From: Platynereis dumerilii
Lineage: Eukaryota > Annelida > Polychaeta > Phyllodocida > Nereididae
DNA length: 64,000 nt
Reading direction: 5' to 3'
NCBI GenBank assembly: GCA_026936325.1
Contig: JAPTHN010000019.1
Location: 13,914,253 to 13,978,252, forward strand
In this document: positions 58,577-64,000 of the stretch, piece by piece
Layout of the letters: each line of letters starts with the position of its first letter
How positions within the stretch are numbered: the stretch's first letter is position 1
Made by a program: the position numbers and the translations under genes
The notes under the pieces: generated by a model
What the model saw: only the letters and a program-made list of their open reading frames with translations
Database searches by the model: none
What the model was told of the DNA's origin: nothing

Positions 58577-59162
58577 TTAAGTATTCTTGACTACCCCAGC
58601 AAGAAGGAAGAATCAGACACTACTTTACCCTTTAACACTTTTGGCTAACAATTTTAGAATCACTTCTTACCTTTACCTACTTGAAGCTACCTTTTAAAAT
58701 TACATTAAATTTACAACAATTCAGCACTACTTTTCACTCAATCACTAAATTCTGTTTGATTTCTTTGTTATCGTTTTCCGTGCTAATTGCAATCACATTG
58801 TCTCCTGTCTTTATAGACTTTTTGATATGGAATAAAGTAATGGTAAGGACTTGAAGGGTACTTGTCACAGGATTTGGACTGGGGAGGACAAATAAGGGCA
58901 AAGTAAACGGAGGACTTCTGAAAGAAAAATATGATATGAGACATTTGGCATGTGATGAATAGCATTCCTGAAAAGAAATTAGTCATGGTATCACATCCAT
59001 TTAATGCAGCGGCCCTTGTATATTTTGCCCACGAGACCAGGTGTCAGCCCTCAGGATTTCTTACATAAGCCCTACCTGTGGTTATGCCCCAGCACTACCA
59101 ATACATGGCTCAAGGACAATTCAATCCAGGGCTGACATATGTGGAACGTCATCTGATAAGAT
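58577..59162. other. No recognised feature
   Basis: AT-rich single-copy-looking sequence between the 4 kb element and the small GC-rich repeat. No frame, inverted repeat or module match was found. Confidence 0.45.
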
Positions 59163-59362
59163 CGCCCCCCCCCCCCAAAAGTTTGGGAAACAGTAAGATT
59201 CCGGCAAAAAGGCTAAAAAATTTGGGCAGATGATTAAATCAAAGCTATAGAAAATTATTGATTTCCAGGCAATTTCATATGAAATGGTATTAAATCTAGA
59301 TCTTGAAATTCGGGCAAATGTCGCTCGCCCCCCTAAAAATCGCGCGCGCCGTACGCCTATGA
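59163..59362. mobile_element. Second copy of the ~210-bp dispersed repeat
   Basis: It shares the C run, 'gtttgggaaacagtaaga', 'aaaatttgggcagatgatta' and 'cgccgtacgcctatg' with 29309-29522. The left terminal inverted repeat is missing here, so this copy is truncated or has a diverged end. Confidence 0.6.
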
Positions 59363-59986
59363 ATCCACGTATCACTCAAAATAATTCATATATCGGGCCA
59401 TGCATATAACATTGTAGATGTATCAGTTGTACATGTACGTATGATCTCAAGTCAAACACAAATTACACCATAGACCCCCATTAATCTTTCTATGGACATA
59501 ATTCTATCAGTGAAATACTCGGCTTATTGATTGATGCAACCCATCAGAGATGACAAGGAGCATAAAGAACAAAGAAAGGTTAAAACAGCTTTTCGGAAAC
59601 AACACCTCCCTGAATTACCCCATGTGTACTGGAAAACAAAGTAACTTCAAGGCTTTGTGATGAAGCTGCAGAAATTGTAAAATGATACTGTTGAACGTGT
59701 CCATTATTGCCTATCAATGTCCCGTGTGGTTGACATTAAGGAATTTGCAGGTGCAATAAAATCTGGCTCTTTGGACATTCGAAAATATTTTGCAAAAATA
59801 TGAACAGTGAAGAATAACATGCATGACTACAAAACAGTTTATTTCATGCAAATATTTTTCCACTATACAATTATTAATACAAACATCTTTTAAAACTCAG
59901 ATAGGCTTTATATAGATGTTATGTCAAAAAATCTTTTTTGAACACAAAGTTTTGGGTGGTCAATAGCTAAGGTTTGTGTGTCTGCA
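59363..59986. repeat. Tandem-array unit start (matches 63661-63990)
   Basis: 59640-59830 ('gtaacttcaa', 'aaatgatactgttg', 'gtgtccattattg') is a diverged copy of 63660-63850. The first 280 bases are unrecognised. Confidence 0.55.
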
Positions 59987-60290
59987 CTCTAAACGCAAAA
60001 GGTTCTTTATGGTACATATAAAGAACCCAGAGCTGAAAAAGGTTCCAAATTTATTTAGGGTTTAATTGAATTGAAGAGGTTCAATACCTTGTGGGAGGGC
60101 CTATGACAGCACTCTATGCTCCCAACTTGAAAAAGAGGTTCCATTGCAGGAGTTCAGTGCAGTTTGATTATTTAAATTCTGTTTTTGTCTGCTGTTTGAA
60201 ACTTTTTAAGAGTTTAATAATTTATGGTCCTTATCTATACCAGCTTATAGAACCCTTAAAGGTTCCATATAAACCTTTTCATAAAGAGTG
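59987..60290. mobile_element. ~300-bp MITE-like element
   Basis: CACTCT plus 'aaaggttctttatgg' at the left has an imperfect inverted match at the right ('ggttccatataaacctttt' ... AGAGTG). A partial copy of the right end occurs at 61931-62000. No target duplication was identified. Confidence 0.5.
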
Positions 60291-61930
60291 TAACGTTTGT
60301 TTGTCAATTTCACACAAACCTCACATAGTGCATGTTGTTGTTGTTGTTATTCCTCCCATTAGTAAAGCTACAAGGCTCTTTTAGCACTCATAATGCCTTG
60401 CAATGGAGACATCAACAATTAAGGGATTCCCGTTTGCATCCATCAATCATTTTTGATGTCACATTAATTCAAATGGACATTTTCAGCTTTGATAAAAATT
60501 GCAATTAACCGGAATTGGTTTAATTAAGGGTTCTTTGCAGCCTTCATGGGATTAATTGAATGATGCTACAGCCAGGCGTAAAACAGAACATTTCAATTCA
60601 TGTAATGTAAACAAGTGACTTTTTTATGACTCGAAGGTTCTCCGATACAAACTTTACCTTTATTGCAATATGGAAAGCTGCTTTTAAGAGAGTTCATCAA
60701 AAATTAATGTTCTCTGGTAAGTCTCTAGGCCAGTGTTCAAACTTGTAGAATGTTCTGCAAAAAAGTCACACAGCTAATAGATATAATCTTTGCTGGCAAG
60801 CATACAAATGCACAGCTGATATATGATACGATGCATTGGAAGCAAGTGCAAAAAGGAACATCAGAAACACAGGTCATTCAACTTAGAACATTGCATGTCT
60901 GGCATTGTCTGCACAAAAGCTATGTTGTGCTGGCATCCTCTTCCCCTATTGTGTGACATTGCTGGAAGGTTTTCCAACCACTTGGCCAAAGTTTTAGTTT
61001 GGAGAAAGTGACTTTTTAGTGTTGTATTAATAATGTAACTTCAGTGTCAATTTTCAGCAAGCAGATTACAATTTGGTCAAACCTGTTTTGCCATTTACAG
61101 AAATTGTAAATTTCAGGGGTGGCTAACCTTGCCTTCCGGAGATCCGTTTTTGACCAATTTCTACTGATTGCTATGATACAGTATCATTGTTACCTCCCTT
61201 AGTGAAATTTCAATGTTTTGCTGACAAATCAAGGAAAAGCAATTCGCAATGACGTCTGAAACTTTATGTCTTTAAATGTCACAGACACAATTTTAAAATG
61301 TAGAGCATTGAGAAGGTTTGGTCGATTATTTGTCTGATAACTTTCCAATCAACTCTCATCATGCTTCACTCCCAAAGATTAATATCGGTCCAAGGATGTA
61401 TTTTATATTGTATCTATAAAGTAACAATTGCATATTTTCATTCCAAATAAGTTGGAAACACCTTTCTATTCATCTTGAAAAAGTTCTTCTTGAACTGCCA
61501 AAAATTATCAATTGGTGATGCATTACTTTCCCTTAAAGAACAGGAAAAAAAGTTAGAATAAATGTAAATTTTAAATGTCCATTAACTGACTAAATCAGTG
61601 TCAACAGACTTCACAATTACACCTTGGCAGGCTTGTTCAAGCATGAGCCTTTCTCAATCCCCTGGGGAGTATACAGCCAGGAAGCCATTTCGCATTCACA
61701 CAATTCACCATCACTGCCTATAGTAAAGTATGTGTACTCATTCTCACATTTGTAAAGTGAAGCAAAGCGATATGGAGGACCTGCGCAATTACTCTGTGCA
61801 ATGGTTGGGAGTTGAACCTGAAATGTCTCAATTACCGGGCAAGCACCTTATCCACAAAGCCGCGGTTGTTGGGAAATTAACAGCAGTTGCTTTGATTTCA
61901 CAATTTGCTACAAGACTTGTGACAAAAAGT
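60230..61930 (+). repeat. Tandem duplication, copy A (~1.7 kb)
   Basis: It runs from 'ttatctatacc' to 'agacttgtgacaaaaag' and is followed at once by copy B. It contains long matches such as 'aattggtttaattaagggtt' and 'gctacagccaggcgtaaaac'. It is clearly diverged from B, hence older than the 13.8 kb duplication. No gene is recognised. Confidence 0.85.
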
Positions 61931-61940
61931 ATTAGGGTTC

Positions 61941-63660
61941 TTTATCTATACCACTTATAGAACCCTTACAGGTTCCATATAAAACATTTTTGTTAAGATT
62001 GTAACATTCATTTGTCAGTAATTTGTTTTAAAAATTGAAAATAAATAAAAATTGTCTATGTCTATGTCTATGTCTGTTCACACAAACCTCACAAGTCCTT
62101 GCATGTTGTTCAAACAGTTGTTGGAATTGTTGTTATTCCTCCCATCTGTAAAGCTATGATGCTCTTTTAGCACTCATGATGCCTTGCAACAGAGACATTT
62201 CACAATTAGGGAATTCCCCTTTGCAGCCATTAATCAATTTTGATGTCACATTAATTCAAATGGACATTTTAAGCTCTGATAAAAATTGCAATTAACCAGA
62301 ATTGGTTTAATTAAGGGTTCTTTGCAGCCTTCCTGGGATTAATTGAATGATGCTACAGCCAGGCGTAAAACAGAACATTTCAATTCATGTCCTGTAAACA
62401 AGTGACTTTTTGGTGAATGGAAGGTTCTCCGATACAAACTTTACCTTTATTGCAATATGGAAAGCTGCTTTTAAGAGAGTTCATCAAAAATTAATGTTCT
62501 CTGGTTAGTCTCTAGGCCAGTGTTCAAACCTGTAGAATGTTCTGCAAAAAAGTCACACAGCTAATAGATATAATCTTTTCTGGCAAGCATAGAAATGCAC
62601 AGCTGATATGCAATATTATGCATTTGAAGTAAGTGCAAAAAGGAACATCAGAAACACAGGTCATTCACTTAGAACATTGCATGTCTGGCATTGTCTGCAC
62701 AAAAGCTATGTTGTGCTGGCATCCTCTGCCCTTGTTATGTAACATTGCTGGAATATTTTCCAACCGCTTGACAAAAGTCTTTGGTTTGGAGAAAGTGACT
62801 TTCTATCATTGTTTGCAAATGTAACTTTAATGTCGGCTTTCAGCAAGCAGATTTCAAATTTGGTCGAAACTGTTTTGCCATTTACAAAAATTATGAAATT
62901 CAGGATTGGCTAACCTTGCCTTCCGGAGATCCATTTTTGACCAATGTATGGGACAGTATCATTGCTACCCCCTAAGCGAAATTTCAATGTTTTGCTGACA
63001 AATCAAGGGAAAGTCAATTCGGGATGACGTCTGCGACCTTATATTTCTAAATGTCGCAAATACAACTTTCAAATGTAGAGCATTGAGAAGGTTGAGTCGA
63101 TTATTTGTCTGATAACTTTCCAATCAACTCTCATCATGCTTCACTCCAAAAGATTAATGTCGGGCGGAGTATGCATTTTATATTTTAAAAGTAAAAATTT
63201 CATATTTTCATCATATTCATCTTGACAAATTTCCTCCTGAACTGCCAAATGAGTGATATTATCAAACGGTGATGAAGAACATGAACAACATGGAAAGAGG
63301 TTAAATAAATGTTGTCTCTTTTAAAGTCCATCAACTGACTAAGTAAGTCTCAATAGATTTCACAATTACAGCCTTGGCAGTTGGCAGCCTTTTCAAGCGT
63401 GAGACTGTCTCATTTTCAGCGCACACAATGCTAAGTCACTTTACAATCACTATCAATGTCTGTAGCCAAGTACAAATTTACATCCAGCTGAAGTGAAGCA
63501 AAGAGTGATGGCGGACCTGCTCAATTCCTCCGTGCAAGTTGAACCTGCGCTTTCTCAATTACTGGGTGGGCACCTTTTCCACAAAGCCAGGGCTGATAAC
63601 TTGCTGGGAAATAGCAGCTGCTTTGATTTCACGATACCCTACCAGACTTGTGACAAAAAG
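61941..63660 (+). repeat. Tandem duplication, copy B (~1.7 kb)
   Basis: It is collinear with copy A, except for a ~58-bp insertion at 62018-62076. It runs into a copy of 59640-59830 at 63661, so the array probably continues beyond the window. Confidence 0.85.
62018..62076 (+). mobile_element. Extremely short LINE insertion (tail only)
   Basis: This insert is absent from copy A (compare 60300-60316). It consists of AT-rich sequence, AATAAATAAAAATTG and (TCTATG)n repeats, the same layout as the LINE tails at 21204 and 32440. It is best read as a 5'-truncated insertion of which only the 3' end was copied. Confidence 0.6.
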
Positions 63661-63994
63661 TAACTTCAATGCTCTATGGTTTCAATTGTTACAAATGATA
63701 CTGTTGGATGTGTCCATTATTGTGTATTATTTTCAGAAAAGGCAAACATTAAGGATGTCCTAAGTGCAATCAATAATGGCTTTACACATTTGGAATTGTT
63801 TTCCACTGAGAAAAAAATATTTCAGACCGAGTTATTGTTTTGCAGACAGTAATAAATACAAAAATCAATACTACATTGGCATGTTAAAGATTTGTGTCAC
63901 AAAAAGTAGCTCTTTTCAACGGAAAAATACATTGGAATTCTCAGTTGCATGCTTTTTGGACTTGCTGTTAGTACTCTTTTATGGCAAACAATAA
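63661..63994. repeat. Start of a further tandem unit
   Basis: 63661-63850 matches 59640-59830; the remainder is unrecognised up to the window edge. Confidence 0.6.
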
Positions 63995-64000
63995 TGCTCC

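Overview
The window looks like intergenic or intronic DNA of an animal. It is AT-rich and full of transposable elements, with no operons and no host protein-coding gene that I can defend. The element mix (a CR1-like LINE with a 2A motif and PHD finger, LINEs ending in short tandem repeats, a BEL/Pao retroelement, many short inverted-repeat elements, a tRNA-derived SINE) suggests a marine invertebrate, perhaps an echinoderm or another invertebrate deuterostome. That placement is inference and not firm.

Layout. Bases 1-28500 are a higher-order tandem array. A block of about 13.8 kb starting at base 1 begins again at 13801. Each block is made of two diverged subunits that share the same series of modules. 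The two blocks match closely as far as about 10440 and 25985. They differ mainly by private insertions: a 1.0 kb inverted-repeat transposon in block 1 (7665-8671), whose site in block 2 looks like an excision scar, and a 2.9 kb LINE in block 2 (18351-21235), whose empty site is kept in block 1. Diverged copies of the same modules continue at about 26800-27300 (inverted), 33300-34900, 42800-44060, 47480-50040 and 53510-53830, so the array once covered most of the window.

From 29200 to 42510 the array is broken by nested elements: a decayed LINE (29760-32490) related to the 18351 LINE and carrying two smaller insertions; a short BEL/Pao-type LTR element (34912-37960) with a 5-bp target duplication and an empty-site relative at 12512; and a CR1-like LINE with 2A, PHD finger, endonuclease and reverse transcriptase (38060-42509), itself split by an antisense Rex1-like LINE fragment (39777-40737).

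From 42510 to the end there are array remnants plus DNA elements: a Tc1-like element with doubled terminal repeats (45740-47370), an element with a terminal hairpin and an internal ~155-bp tandem array (50750-52837) that contains another inverted-repeat element, a 4 kb element with very long inverted repeats flanked by TTAA (54525-58576) that carries a tRNA-derived SINE, and a separate ~1.7 kb tandem duplication (60230-63660).

The most informative features are the repeat paralogs, which supply natural empty sites and so date and delimit several insertions, and a 3'-UTR stem-loop that is kept by compensatory changes between the two related LINEs. No rRNA, functional tRNA, CRISPR or bacterial-type regulatory feature was found.
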